This document shows, one piece after another, positions 9,328 through 18,105 of a DNA stretch of 64,000 nucleotides. Source of the stretch: JADCRZ01 sp965200945 (lineage in GTDB: Bacteria; Bacteroidota; Bacteroidia; Chitinophagales; Chitinophagaceae); the NCBI GenBank assembly GCA_965200945.1, contig OZ241749.1, positions 4,774,001-4,838,000 on the forward strand. The letters run 5' to 3'. A program made the position numbers and the translations under genes. The first letter of the stretch is position 1, and each line of letters begins with the position of its first letter. The notes under the pieces were generated by a model. That model ran no database searches. It saw only the letters and a program-made list of their open reading frames with translations, and was not told the DNA's origin.

Positions 9328-10389
9328 TCAGGCGGATAGCAGGTTATCCAGCGCCGCCCTGGCAGCTGCTACAGCGCCTTCCATGTAACCCGGATGCAGG
9401 GCAGCTGTTTCGGTAGCGGCGAAGAGCACCCTGCCATCCAGGTAGCCTTGCTGTAACTGGTGGTGTCCGTTGTTCTGGTGTGGGCGCCGGATCGTCTGCT
9501 GATCAACCTGCAGATGCTCATCGTTCCAGACCTTGTCATAGTAGGCGGCCGGGTCCATCACTTCCGGCCCAAAAAGAGCTTTCAGTTGAGACAGAACCAA
9601 TTCTTTGCGCACGTCGTGGCTGTAGGCTGCCGCACCGCCGCCGAGAAAGCCTGTAAAGCTGAACCTGTCTTCTGAGTAGTTGGTGTGATCGTACATTTCC
9701 CCGATGATTCCGGCATTGCTGTACAGCATACCCGAATACCCTTTGTTCCGCCAGAAGGGCTCACTGTATTCCAGCGCAAACTTCACGGAGCCTGCCATCC
9801 AGGTCTGTACCGTTGGCAGCAGTTCCATCAATGAAGGAGGCAGAGCCGGTATGAACCGGATGATACTGGCTGCCAGTTGCGGTGGCAAACAGATGATTAC
9901 CCTATCCGCGTGATAGAGAGTGCCGTCAGCCGTTTTGACCTTCAAACCTCTTTCCTCCTTCTCGATAACGGAAACTTTTTTATTCAGCTGTATCTGCCCG
10001 GCACTCAGTTTTTGCGCAAGGGTGTCGGTCAATACCTGCGTGCCTCCGGCCAACCGGTAAGAGGGCTGTGTGGCTGCTGGTACAAAGAATTCCTGGGCCG
10101 GTTCAAACGACTTTGTCTGGAAAAGACTGATGCCTCCGGAGTACTGCGGATAGCTGGTCAGTTCAAGCTCATCGATCAGTTCCAGTAGGTTTGAATGCAG
10201 GCCGGAGTACCAGGTAGCGCCCATTTCCAAAGGGGTGCCCAGGGTTCCCTTTAAGGTTTGTATTCTGCCGCCGGGGCGGGAGGCAGCTTCCAGCACCGTG
10301 GCAGCTATCCCTCTTTTCGATAAATGGTAAGCCAGCGTTAAACCACTCAAACCGGCTCCCGCAATGATGATTCTGTCGGTACGTTCCAT
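9328..10389 (-). CDS. FAD-dependent amine oxidase (flavin monoamine oxidase family)
   Basis: Predicted cytoplasmic flavoenzyme oxidising amines to imines or aldehydes. Seen: N-terminal dinucleotide-binding motif GAGLSG in RIIIAGAGLSGLTLAYHL, the second FAD motif EAASRPGGRIQTL, GATWYSG (substrate-side motif GA.W), and the C-terminal FAD-contacting segment ETAALHPGYMEGAVAAARAA. At 353 aa it is shorter than the usual ~430-450 aa, although both FAD-binding ends are present, so the substrate domain is compact. The precise amine substrate cannot be told. It is alone on its strand; the neighbouring minus-strand remnant upstream is another flavoprotein piece. Confidence 0.88.
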   Translation of the reverse strand: MERTDRIIIAGAGLSGLTLAYHLSKRGIAATVLEAASRPGGRIQTLKGTLGTPLEMGATWYSGLHSNLLELIDELELTSYPQYSGGISLFQTKSFEPAQEFFVPAATQPSYRLAGGTQVLTDTLAQKLSAGQIQLNKKVSVIEKEERGLKVKTADGTLYHADRVIICLPPQLAASIIRFIPALPPSLMELLPTVQTWMAGSVKFALEYSEPFWRNKGYSGMLYSNAGIIGEMYDHTNYSEDRFSFTGFLGGGAAAYSHDVRKELVLSQLKALFGPEVMDPAAYYDKVWNDEHLQVDQQTIRRPHQNNGHHQLQQGYLDGRVLFAATETAALHPGYMEGAVAAARAALDNLLSA

Positions 10390-10441
10390 CCGGCGAAGTT
10401 CTGTGCGGGGCGGTATTCAGCAGTGAAAACTGTAATTTTTA

Positions 10442-10603
10442 TTATCGTTCCCACCCAAACCGCTCCATGGCCAGTTCCCTATTGAATGCTGCGCCGGCAA
10501 AGCTTCCGATGATGACTGCGTTGGATACTGAACGAACCGGACTGCCTTTGTCGCCGCACGCACGGATGCCGTGTCGTTGTTTTAATGAACTGACCGGTTT
10601 TAA
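10442..10603 (-). pseudogene. C-terminal relic of a thioredoxin-reductase-like FAD/NAD(P) oxidoreductase
   Basis: A short minus-strand frame, opened by an in-frame stop upstream and closed by TAA at 10442-10444, reads GIRACGDKGSPVRSVSNAVI followed by IGSFAGAAFNREL. This is the end of the TrxR-like fold, where the FAD motif (G[IV]-x-A-[AC]-GD) is followed by a helix ending in A-x-x-N-x-E-L. Nothing of the N-terminal FAD domain, NAD domain or CxxC is present. It fills the otherwise empty 340 bp between the amine oxidase and the epimerase. I read it as the tail of a deleted gene; about 53 codons survive. Confidence 0.68.
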
Positions 10604-10729
10604 TCACATACTCCGCTTCCTGAACAGTTGAAATGGACCCCGCCCGGAATCTGCCCATACCGGGTAAGGCATGCAAATTGATCTTTGACAAACCAGAGTG
10701 ATAATCACCATCATTATAAAACACCATAC

Positions 10730-11632
10730 ATGACTCAGAAGCGATTGTTTTTTACAGGGGGATCCGGAAAAGCCGGAAAGCATGTGATACCTTACCTTCT
10801 CGGACAGGGACACAGGGTGATGAACGTGGACCTGGTGCCTTTGGATCACCCCGGGGTGGATAACCTGGTAGCGGATATCACCGATTCCGGACAAATGTTT
10901 AATGCCATGAGTTCTTATGCCGGACTGGATGAGCTGGAACCAGGCAGGGGCGTGCCCAGATTTGATGCGGTAATACATTTTGCCGCTGTGCCCAGGATCC
11001 TGCTCAAACCTGACAACGAAACCTTCCGGATCAACACCATCGGCACATACAATGTGATCGAAGCGGCTGTGAAGCTTGGAATCAAAAAGATCATCATCGC
11101 TTCTTCGGAAACCACCTACGGCATCTGCTTTTCAGACGGACAGACCAACCCGAAAACGCTGCCTCTGGAGGAGGACTATGATGTTGATCCGATGGACAGC
11201 TACGGACTTTCCAAAGTGGTGAATGAGAAAACGGCACGCAGCTTCCAGCGGCGGTCAGGCTTCGATGTGTATGCGCTCAGGATCGGAAATGTGATCGAGC
11301 CCCATGAATATGCAACACTGTTTCCGCAATATCTCAGGCACCCTGAAATGCGTCGCAGGAATGCGTTCTGCTATATCGATGCGCGTGACCTCGGACAGAT
11401 CGTGGATCTGTGCCTGGAGAAAGATGGTCTTGGCTATCAGGTCTTCAATGCGGGAAATGATCACAACGGGGCGATCATTCCCGGCAAAGAACTGGCTGAA
11501 CGGTTTTTTCCGGGTGTGCCGGTTACCCGTGAGCTGGAAGAACATGAAGCCTTATTTTCAAATCGAAAGATCCGGGATGTGTTGGGTTTCAGGGAAGAAC
11601 ATAACTGGCAGCAGTATGTGAAAAGGGATTGA
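10730..11632 (+). CDS. NAD-dependent epimerase/dehydratase (extended SDR)
   Basis: Rossmann-fold sugar-nucleotide epimerase, dehydratase or reductase of unknown substrate. Seen: FFTGGSGKAGKHVIPYL with the G-x-x-G-x-x-G nucleotide motif, acidic residue after strand 2 (VMNVDLVPLD), DAVIHFAAV, the catalytic Ser in IIIASSETTYG and the Y-x-x-x-K pair in DSYGLSK. Length 300 aa is usual for extended SDRs. The ATG at 10730 directly precedes the first beta strand; an in-frame TTG at 10685 would add 15 His/Asn-rich residues and is less likely. It stands alone on the plus strand. Confidence 0.9.
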   Translation: MTQKRLFFTGGSGKAGKHVIPYLLGQGHRVMNVDLVPLDHPGVDNLVADITDSGQMFNAMSSYAGLDELEPGRGVPRFDAVIHFAAVPRILLKPDNETFRINTIGTYNVIEAAVKLGIKKIIIASSETTYGICFSDGQTNPKTLPLEEDYDVDPMDSYGLSKVVNEKTARSFQRRSGFDVYALRIGNVIEPHEYATLFPQYLRHPEMRRRNAFCYIDARDLGQIVDLCLEKDGLGYQVFNAGNDHNGAIIPGKELAERFFPGVPVTRELEEHEALFSNRKIRDVLGFREEHNWQQYVKRD

Positions 11633-11745
11633 CGCCACAGGTTTCGCCGGCTTCAGTAGAGTGACCGTAGTTTCGTTATCAGCTTTGAAAGTCGTTAAAG
11701 CAAACGGACGACCACCCGCCTGTTTCAGGGGATCGCCCGGCCTGG

Positions 11746-12792
11746 TTAAGCCATGGCTGTTTTTAATTCCTTTCCGCTCGTCTCGCCTGCATTTATTTCT
11801 GTCATTATTTCCGCAAACAGCCTGGTAGATTTTAAGCGGGCATTCAGATCGTACATCGTGGATACAGTGATAAGCTCGTTTACACCTGTCCGGTCAATGA
11901 ATCCTTGTATTTGTTTTTTCACGCTTTGCTTGCTTCCGATGAAGGAGTATTTCAGCATTTGCTGCACCGCAGGATGATGTAACATTTCTTTCAGGTCTTC
12001 CGTCATTTCCGTGGGTGGATGTAACGGATGCCTCGCTCCGGTGAGGATGCCCACAAACATCCTGATCAGGCTGGTGAACAGGCTTTGTGCTTCATCATCG
12101 GTATCGGCAACGAACACGTTCACGCCGGCCATCGTGTAAGGTTGATCAAGGAATGGGGAAGGTTGAAATTCCTGTCTGTAAATTTTCAACGCGTCGAACA
12201 GGTAGGTGGAGGCAAAGTGGCTGGCAAAAGCGTAGGGCAAACCCTTTTTTGCCGCTAGATGGGCACTGTCCGTACTGGACCCCAGTATGTACAGGGGAAC
12301 ATCGGTGCCTTCTGCAACGGGGGCTCTTACAGGAGCCTTTTTGTTTTCCAAAGAAAAATACTGTTGAATTTTAGCCACTTCTTCAGGAAACCACTGCGCC
12401 GCCTTCATAAAATCCGGTCGTATGGCCTGTGCCGTCTGACCGTCGGTACCGGGTGCCCTGCCCAGGCCCAGGTCGATGCGATTGGGGTATAAATGAGCCA
12501 GGGTGCCAAACTGTTCGGCCACAATGAGGGGAGAATGGTTAGGGAGCATGATACCTCCAGAACCGACTCTGATTGTACGGGTGTTCTCGGCCACATAGCC
12601 GATGAGCAGGGAGGTGGCGCTGCTTCCTACACTGTCCGAGTTGTGGTGTTCGGCAAACCAGATACGTCTGTACCTGTTTGCTTCCGCTTCTTTTGCCAGT
12701 GCCAGCGAATTGTGCAGGGTCTGTTGAATCGTGTTGCCCTGCGAAACGATGGCGAGTTCCAAAATGGAATAGGCAATATCCTGGTTTTGCAT
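11746..12792 (-). CDS. LLM-class flavin-dependent oxidoreductase (luciferase-like)
   Basis: Predicted FMNH2/F420-type monooxygenase of the bacterial luciferase superfamily, group with MsnO8-like members. Seen: YSILELAIVSQGNT at the N terminus, IWFAEHHNSDSVGSSATSLL (the EHH motif of this class), VGSGGIMLPNHSPLIVAEQF and RIDLGLGRAPGTD, all in the family order; C-terminal helices end with a short polar tail. 348 aa is the normal length. Its substrate is not apparent; such genes often take part in sulfur or alkane oxidation, but nothing nearby says so. It is transcribed alone. Confidence 0.92.
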   Translation of the reverse strand: MQNQDIAYSILELAIVSQGNTIQQTLHNSLALAKEAEANRYRRIWFAEHHNSDSVGSSATSLLIGYVAENTRTIRVGSGGIMLPNHSPLIVAEQFGTLAHLYPNRIDLGLGRAPGTDGQTAQAIRPDFMKAAQWFPEEVAKIQQYFSLENKKAPVRAPVAEGTDVPLYILGSSTDSAHLAAKKGLPYAFASHFASTYLFDALKIYRQEFQPSPFLDQPYTMAGVNVFVADTDDEAQSLFTSLIRMFVGILTGARHPLHPPTEMTEDLKEMLHHPAVQQMLKYSFIGSKQSVKKQIQGFIDRTGVNELITVSTMYDLNARLKSTRLFAEIMTEINAGETSGKELKTAMA

Positions 12793-13016
12793 ATAAGAAA
12801 GGTATAACTGAGTTAATTAGATAGACATGCGCTGGCTTTCAATTTCCTGTGTGGTGGATGAAGGCCGGAGAAGCAAATTTACAGATAATTACTTTCTTTT
12901 GTATAGCATATTCCAAATGGAAAGTGAAATTTAGGGATCTGATCAGTCAGCATTTAGAGACATGGCGGTGATCCCGATGTCTGGCTCGTCGTTTCGGAAA
13001 CGCAGCAGGGGGATGA

Positions 13017-13057
13017 AAAAAGGACCGGCTCCCGTGTGACCGGAACCGGTCCTTTTT
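13017..13057 (-). terminator. Rho-independent terminator below the alcohol dehydrogenase relic
   Basis: Perfect 12-bp arms (AAAAAGGACCGG and its reverse complement) around a 17-nt loop, with T runs on both sides. It lies 7 bp after the stop of the minus-strand alcohol dehydrogenase remnant at 13064, so it is the old terminator of that gene, and may work in both directions. Confidence 0.85.
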
Positions 13058-13063
13058 ATACGA

Positions 13064-13689
13064 TCAGGCTTCTTCTTTCAGTGATTGCATATCGATCACG
13101 TACCGGTAATGCACGTCCTTTTTCAACAGCTCATCATACGCGTCGTTTACTTTCTGTATAGGGATAAGCTGTGTGTCGGGCAGGATATCGTGCTGGGCGC
13201 AGAAATCAAGTACTTCCTGTGTTTCAGCCACACCCCCGATCATTGATCCTCCGACAGTGATGCAGCTCATGGCCAGGTTCATGTTGTTGAGCGGCTTCTT
13301 GAATTCGGCCAGCAGCCCGACGGTCACAATACTGCCATTGAGCTTCATGACGGAAACATAGGGCGTCAGATCGAACGCGTCGGGAATGGTGATAAGCAGG
13401 AAATCGATGGACTTGGCGGCCGCTCTACGGAGTCGACCGCCTTGAATTTGGTGACTGCGCTGCCAACGGCAACTACTTTCCCGATGATCTCATGGCCGGG
13501 CACACATGGATACAGGGTGTTGCCCCAGTCGTTCTTTACCTGGTGCAGGTCGGAGTGGCACACGCCGCAATATAAGATGTCGATATGCACCTCGTCTGCT
13601 TTTGGTGATTCCCTTTCAAAATCCATTCTTTTCAGGCTGCTGAAAAATGAGCCTTGCGCTCCATACCCTTTTGTTTTGATACTTGACAT
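13064..13689 (-). pseudogene. zinc alcohol dehydrogenase (YahK-like) with central deletion and frame change
   Basis: The N-terminal part reads ERESPKADEVHIDILYCGVC (the first zinc Cys), HSDLH, then YPCVPGHEIIGKVVAVGSAV, and the C-terminal part reads MKLNGSIVTVGLLAEFKKPL, GGSMIGGVAETQEVLDFCAQ and VHYRYVIDMQSLKEEA. Both match the intact paralogue at 33052-34110. Between them about 150-170 codons are missing: the structural-zinc cysteines, the Rossmann GxGGxG motif and most of the coenzyme domain. The two halves are in different frames; the join lies near 13420-13440, after KFKAVDSV and before AKSIDFLLITIP. The product cannot be active. The start is the ATG ending at 13689 (MSSIKTKG). Confidence 0.88.
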
Positions 13690-13941
13690 TGTGTTTGATT
13701 GAGATGATGTTTCGATATGGATCCCTGTATGGAACTGCCGGGCCCGGTATTCCGAAGCGCGGCCCATACTGCTAGAGCTCCAGGTGGATGTAAGTGCGAC
13801 CACCATGCCGTAGGCGCCCGGGCAATACGGGATGATCGGTGCGAAAGAGAGCCAAGCGATGGCAGGTACACATCTGTTCCTGCGTTTGTTTTTTCGGGTG
13901 AAATATTGATTGAGAAAAAGCGAAGCCACAGGTGATGCGCA

Positions 13942-14319
13942 TCACTCTTTTAGGAGAAGAAAGTTTGTATGATACACCCCGCTGATCCGCCAATCAAAGT
14001 ATGCGATGAACCTGAAGGAATACCGAGTCACCAGGTTCCACGCCACGGCGGCGGGCAGTCCGCTAACGATAACAGGAAGTGTCACCAGATCGGTTCTCAC
14101 AATGCCTGTGGCGATCGTATCTGCCACATGAAGGCCGAAGACAAGATAAGCGATGAACTTGAAGAAAGCCGCCCAAACCACACCTTGTGCCGGGGGTCAG
14201 TACGCTTGTTGTTACAACAGTTGCAATGGCATTCGCCGCATCGTGAAAACCGTTTACAACATCAAAAGCCAGTGCCGATGCAATGAGAACGAACAGGGCG
14301 GCTATAGCGTATCGTCCGC
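13942..14319 (-). pseudogene. inorganic phosphate transporter (PiT family) fragment with frameshift
   Basis: Two overlapping minus frames together give a PiT N terminus: ALAFDVVNGFHDAANAIATV (the signature G-[FA]-[HN]-DAANAI) then TTSVLTPG in one frame, and VVWAAFFKFIAYLVFGLHVA, DTIATGIV, TLPVIVSGLPAAVAWNLVT in the next. A single extra base near 14187-14190 separates them. After WNLVT, where PiT proteins continue with the G[IV]P[SV]S[SL]SH motif, the sequence becomes unrelated and stops. No start codon lies in frame before the first part. This is about a quarter of a normal 330-480 aa transporter. Confidence 0.8.
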
Positions 14320-14568
14320 TTATGATTCTTCAACGGCATCGTATGAAGTCATCTTGTCCGGTTTCAACCTGGAATCCGCATCTTCATGGGCCTTGTTTTC
14401 CCCGGCGGGTGGAAGCTGGTCCGTTACAACCATCCTGTCAAGATCCTCTTCGGTTACGTGATAGTGATAGATGGAGATCTGCTTGTTTACTATTTCCCGC
14501 GGGGTGAGTGGTGCTGATAAACCAGTCCGTTGCTGATCCTGTTCGGGGGAAGTCTGCAGGTTTGCCAT
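14320..14568 (-). CDS. small hypothetical protein, uncertain
   Basis: 82 codons from ATG, hydrophilic and acidic, with the segment REIVNKQISIYHYHVTEEDL giving a plausible helix. I recognise no family. It ends exactly where the phosphate-transporter relic begins, in another frame, so it could be a real small gene, the head of another gene cut off by the same deletion, or chance. No signal peptide or membrane segment is visible. Confidence 0.35.
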   Translation of the reverse strand: MANLQTSPEQDQQRTGLSAPLTPREIVNKQISIYHYHVTEEDLDRMVVTDQLPPAGENKAHEDADSRLKPDKMTSYDAVEES

Positions 14569-15329
14569 AAGCGTTGTTTAAAATAGTTTAGAGACAGATA
14601 TTGGTTTCCGCAGAAGAGTGGCCGCATTCACGGCTAAGACAATTCTACTACGTGTAAATAAGGTCCTATTATTATGCCTGGTTTAGATGATTGTTAAAAA
14701 GACTGGAAAGCACCGGAAGTTCGGACAGAAAGTGGAAAAAACAACCCAATCGGCGAGATTCCGGGATAATTAATTTGATAACAATTATTTAATATTGAAT
14801 ATCAAAAAACAATATTCAAGGCGCAGTACGGAAAAGCTTTTCAGGAGGTTCGAATGCAGCGATACCGGACGGTGAAGATAAATTTGCTCAAGTAACATTG
14901 AGTTTACACTATGACATTAATTTTAGCCGTCTGTTAGTTTATGCATTGAATGTATCAGCCTTCTGTTTCCACAGAAGGCTTTTTTATGGGCCGCTCTTCC
15001 CTGATAGTTCAGGCATTCACAACGACAGGCAATAACAGACTTCGATAAGAAATTGATTGCTGCCTGATCAGGCTTTATCTTTTCAGGAATCTATCATTAT
15101 TACTTGTGAAAATCAACCGGGGCCGGTGGTTTAAGGATCACAAAGGTTGCAGTGGGTGTTTCCGGTCATGGGTCAGTCATATATGCGGAACAGGGTGTCA
15201 AGGTTCTTTTCCCATACGAGCCGGGTGGCGTAACAAAAATTTAATATAATATCCGCTATTTTGCAAGCGGCTCTATATTACAAAGCAGTCTGAATTCACT
15301 TAATTTGTAGCCTCCAAACCTTCCTGGCC
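14569..15329. other. long intergenic region with an orphan terminator
   Basis: About 760 bp with no convincing long gene. It holds an AT-rich block at ~14770-14820 including a hairpin with arms TTGAATAT/ATATTCAA (14795-14819), a 12-codon frame at 14854-14895 preceded by AGGAGG, and a strong plus-strand terminator at 14957-14985 that belongs to no annotated gene. The rest (14990-15329) shows nothing I can name. Confidence 0.5.
14957..14985 (+). terminator. orphan Rho-independent terminator
   Basis: Perfect 10-bp stem AGCCTTCTGT with ACAGAAGGCT, TTCC loop, then six T on the plus strand only. No plus-strand gene ends upstream within 3 kb (the epimerase ends at 11632), so it implies a short unannotated transcript, perhaps a small RNA or leader between about 14780 and 14985. 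Confidence 0.75.
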
Positions 15330-15398
15330 ATGAAGCGAGTGTTCGCTGTCATTCTTCCATTTATGTTTATCTCATCGTGCAGCAAAAATCTGATATGA
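15330..15398 (+). CDS. 22-codon lipoprotein-signal-like mini-gene overlapping the next start
   Basis: ATG at 15330 gives a 22-residue peptide with the form of a lipoprotein signal: basic MKR, a hydrophobic core (VFAVILPFMFI) and the lipobox-like SSCSKN, followed by TGA. The stop overlaps the next gene's start as ATGA at 15395-15398, the arrangement seen in translational coupling. It may be a tiny lipopeptide, a leader, or the surviving head of a deleted lipoprotein gene joined to its neighbour. No homology was tested. Confidence 0.35.
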   Translation: MKRVFAVILPFMFISSCSKNLI

Positions 15399-15880
15399 AA
15401 AAAGCAATCCTGATTCTCGCCTTCTTTTTACCCGTTTTATCAAAAGCGCAGGACAGTACGAAAGCAACACTCTCCGGGGGCACCGTTGTCACCGTGCAAT
15501 TACTGCAGGATGTCAGCAGCAGTTCCGCCAACACCGGCGATGTGTTGATGTTTGAAACTGCAGAGCCGGTTATGGTTGCTGACAAGACCACTGTTCCAAA
15601 GGGAACGAAAGTAACAGGCCGCGTTATAGAGGCCGCGAAAAGAAAGGGAATGGGAAAACCCGGTAAACTGAACTTCTCCATCGACTACCTGAATCTGCCA
15701 AACGGCAAAACGGTGAAACTGACCAGCGAACTAAAGGCCGATGGACAGGATAAAACCGGTACTGCAGTGGCAGAAGCCGTGCTGCTCACGCCTTTGTTCC
15801 TGCTTAAAAAAGGCAAAGATGTCAAATTCGCAAAAGGGCAGATATTCAAAGCCTTTGTTGAAAAGGATACTGTTTTGTGA
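15395..15880 (+). CDS. secreted hypothetical protein, possibly surface or envelope
   Basis: 161 aa with a clear signal peptide (KKAILILAFFLPVLSKAQ). The mature part is mainly beta: GGTVVTVQLLQDVSSSSANT, a PKGTKVTGRVIEA turn motif followed by a basic loop (KRKGMGKPG), and LNFSIDYLNLPNGKTVKLT. A GT.V.G.V..A...G..G.L...ID.. pattern of this kind occurs in many unnamed exported proteins of Bacteroidota and Acidobacteria. Near the end is LLTPLFLLKKGKDVKFAKGQ. Function unknown. It starts by ATGA overlap with the mini-gene upstream and ends 82 bp before the PI-PLC-like gene on the same strand. Confidence 0.78.
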   Translation: MKKAILILAFFLPVLSKAQDSTKATLSGGTVVTVQLLQDVSSSSANTGDVLMFETAEPVMVADKTTVPKGTKVTGRVIEAAKRKGMGKPGKLNFSIDYLNLPNGKTVKLTSELKADGQDKTGTAVAEAVLLTPLFLLKKGKDVKFAKGQIFKAFVEKDTVL

Positions 15881-15962
15881 CGATCAGGGCTCTTACCTGT
15901 CTATACCAACACCCGCAGGCCGGAGAATGCAAATAAACCGGCATGCCCTTTATCTTTGTTTC

Positions 15963-17033
15963 ATGAACGCCAGAATCTGTTTTCTCTTGTTTCTTTTTGT
16001 TTCCGGATCTGCTTTGCGCGCACAAAACCTCGACCGGCTGCCTATCAACAGGATTCAGGTCATCGGGTCGCACAACAGCTATAAGCAAGCCATAGATCCG
16101 GCCTTGTTTGCCTTTTTCCGGAACAGGGATTCAGTGTCTGCCAGTAAGATCGATTATGAACATATCGGGCTCACTGAACAGCTCAACATGGGGTTGCGCA
16201 ACCTGGAGATAGATGTGTATGCCGATGATAAAGGGGGCCGCTATGCACATCCAAAGGGGCTCGACTGGGTGCCTGACCAGCCGCCCTTCGATCCGGAGGG
16301 AGAGATGAAGGCCCCTGGTTTCAAGGTGTTTCATATTGTGGACCTCGATTTTAGGAGTCATGCCCTGACGCTCACCGGTTGCCTGAAGCAGCTGAAAGAC
16401 TGGTCAGAAGCCCATCCGGACCATGAACCTGTTTTCATCACGCTGGAATGCAAAGACCAGGCGTCTGACAATCCGCAGCTGACCGTGCCGGAAAAGTTTA
16501 CCGCCGGCACGCTTGCGGAACTCGATACAGTGCTGCTTCAAAACCTGGGAGCCCGGCATTTTGTGACACCCGATCAGGTAAAAGGAAAATACCGCACGCT
16601 GGAAGAAGCGGTGCTGCACAACAACTGGCCCACTGTAAAAGAGGCAAGGGGCAAATTCCTGATCCTGCTGGACGACAAAGCGGCTAAACGCGATCTGTAT
16701 ACCGGCGGTCATCCTTCGCTCAAAGGCCGGGTGATGTTTGTGAATGCAGAAGCAGGCACGCCGGAAGCTGCCATGATGATCCTGAACGATCCGAAGAACC
16801 CGCAGATCCCTGACCTGGTGAAAAAGGGGTATATCATCCGGACAAGGGCCGATTCGGATACCCGGCAGGCCAGAAGCAACGACAGGAGCGATTTTGAGGC
16901 AGCCTGCAAAGCCGGGGCCCAGATCATCACAACGGATTATTACCTGAAAAGCAGCCATTTCAATTCTGAGTACAGCGTCCGGTTCGAAGGAAACAGATAT
17001 GTAAGACCGAACCCGCTGTTTCCCGGAAAATAA
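15963..17033 (+). CDS. secreted PI-PLC-like phosphodiesterase (Ca2+-dependent family)
   Basis: Predicted exported member of the PLC-like phosphodiesterase TIM-barrel group, closest to bacterial Ca2+-dependent phosphoinositide phospholipase C. Seen: signal peptide (ICFLLFLFVSGSALRAQ), catalytic His37 in IQVIGSHNSYKQ, LRNLEIDVYAD with the acidic metal ligands, a second His in FKVFHIVDLDFRSH, then EPVFITLECKD and GAQIITTDYYL, the usual last barrel strand. 356 aa is normal for the family. The ATG at 15963 was chosen because it opens the signal peptide; the frame is open much further upstream over the previous gene. The real substrate may be a phosphodiester other than phosphatidylinositol. Confidence 0.86.
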   Translation: MNARICFLLFLFVSGSALRAQNLDRLPINRIQVIGSHNSYKQAIDPALFAFFRNRDSVSASKIDYEHIGLTEQLNMGLRNLEIDVYADDKGGRYAHPKGLDWVPDQPPFDPEGEMKAPGFKVFHIVDLDFRSHALTLTGCLKQLKDWSEAHPDHEPVFITLECKDQASDNPQLTVPEKFTAGTLAELDTVLLQNLGARHFVTPDQVKGKYRTLEEAVLHNNWPTVKEARGKFLILLDDKAAKRDLYTGGHPSLKGRVMFVNAEAGTPEAAMMILNDPKNPQIPDLVKKGYIIRTRADSDTRQARSNDRSDFEAACKAGAQIITTDYYLKSSHFNSEYSVRFEGNRYVRPNPLFPGK

Positions 17034-17261
17034 GGGAGTGATAATGGGTTGATCAAATGCCGGTGAGTACACGTACCGGATAGAAAAGGCGGTTCCCTTC
17101 CTAGAAGGAGAATCTTCATTTCTGGCCAATCCATTTTGCTTATTCTTTAAGCCTTTGCAGATACTTTTTTACTGGTCATCTGAGAATTTACTACAACATT
17201 CCAAGGATTGGATACAAGGCTGCTGCGGGCATGCCTCAACTTTGTGACATCAAATCTAAAA

Positions 17262-18085
17262 ATGATGACACAGCAAATGCACACTGACAGAGTATGGTTC
17301 GTAACCGGCGCATCCAAAGGACTGGGCGCAGATCTTATCCGGCAATTACTGGCGGAAGGCTACCGGGTAGCAGGCACTTCGAGGAACAGGCAGGCACTGA
17401 TCGATCTTTTCGGCGAGCGGGAAAATTTCCTTCCCCTGACCATGGACGTTACCAGCAACGAGGATGTTAAAAGGACGATCGGGGAGGTGATTGACAGATT
17501 GGGCCGCATTGATGTGGTGGTGAATAACGCGGGGTACACCCAGATGGGCACTGTGGAAGAATTGACGGCAGAAGAAGTACAAAGGAATTTCGACGTGAAT
17601 GTGTTTGGTCCATTGCATGTCATCCGCAATGCAGCGCCTTACCTAAGAACGCAGCGCTCGGGCCACATCATTAACATTGCCTCCATCGGTGGGTTCGCAG
17701 GTAACTTCCTGCGTTCGGCATCTATTGTTCAACCAAGTTCGCGATGGCCGGCTACACGGAGGCCCTGGCTGTGGAAATGGAGCCGTTTGGCGTTCATACG
17801 ACACTGGTATACCCTGGCTATTTCAGAACCAGTTTCCTGGAAAAAGATTCGGTAATGGTGCCTGCCAATGCGATCGATGCTTATGTAAATGCAAGGGAAA
17901 TACAGGCGCAGCACCAGAACGAGATCAACGGCCATCAACCGAACGATCCCAAAAAGGCCGCTTCTGTTTTTATCAGCCTGAGCGAGCAGGAACACCCGCC
18001 GGTCCATTTCTTCAGGGGCGTGGGAGCCGCCGCTTTTGTGGAGGCAAAGATCAGGGTGATAGAGCAGGCGCTGGAAGACAACTAG
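17262..18085 (+). pseudogene. short-chain dehydrogenase/reductase with a one-base deletion
   Basis: Classical SDR split over two frames. The first frame gives VWFVTGASKGLGADLIRQLL, DVVVNNAG and GHIINIASIGGFAGNF. At 17708-17709 a C is missing; with it restored the protein would read on as AFGIYCSTKFAMAGYTEALA, holding the catalytic Y-x-x-x-K, and then FGVHTTLVYPGYFRTSF to the stop at 18083-18085. So the catalytic Tyr and Lys lie just after the frameshift, and translation of the first frame ends out of phase at 17855. Apart from this base the gene is complete at about 274 aa. It may be a true mutation or a sequencing error. Confidence 0.88.
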
Positions 18086-18105
18086 AAAAAGAATACCGGT
18101 CGAAC

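Noticed and set aside
13416..13437. NotI-like GCGGCCGC and SalI-like GTCGAC sites 8 bp apart at the alcohol dehydrogenase junction, like a cloning polylinker
   Set aside because: The GC-rich stretch reads naturally as Ala codons before KSIDFLL of the dehydrogenase, and no further vector sequence follows on either side.
14854..14895. 12-codon gene with a strong AGGAGG ribosome site
   Set aside because: Too short to support by itself as a gene; kept only as part of the orphan-terminator observation.
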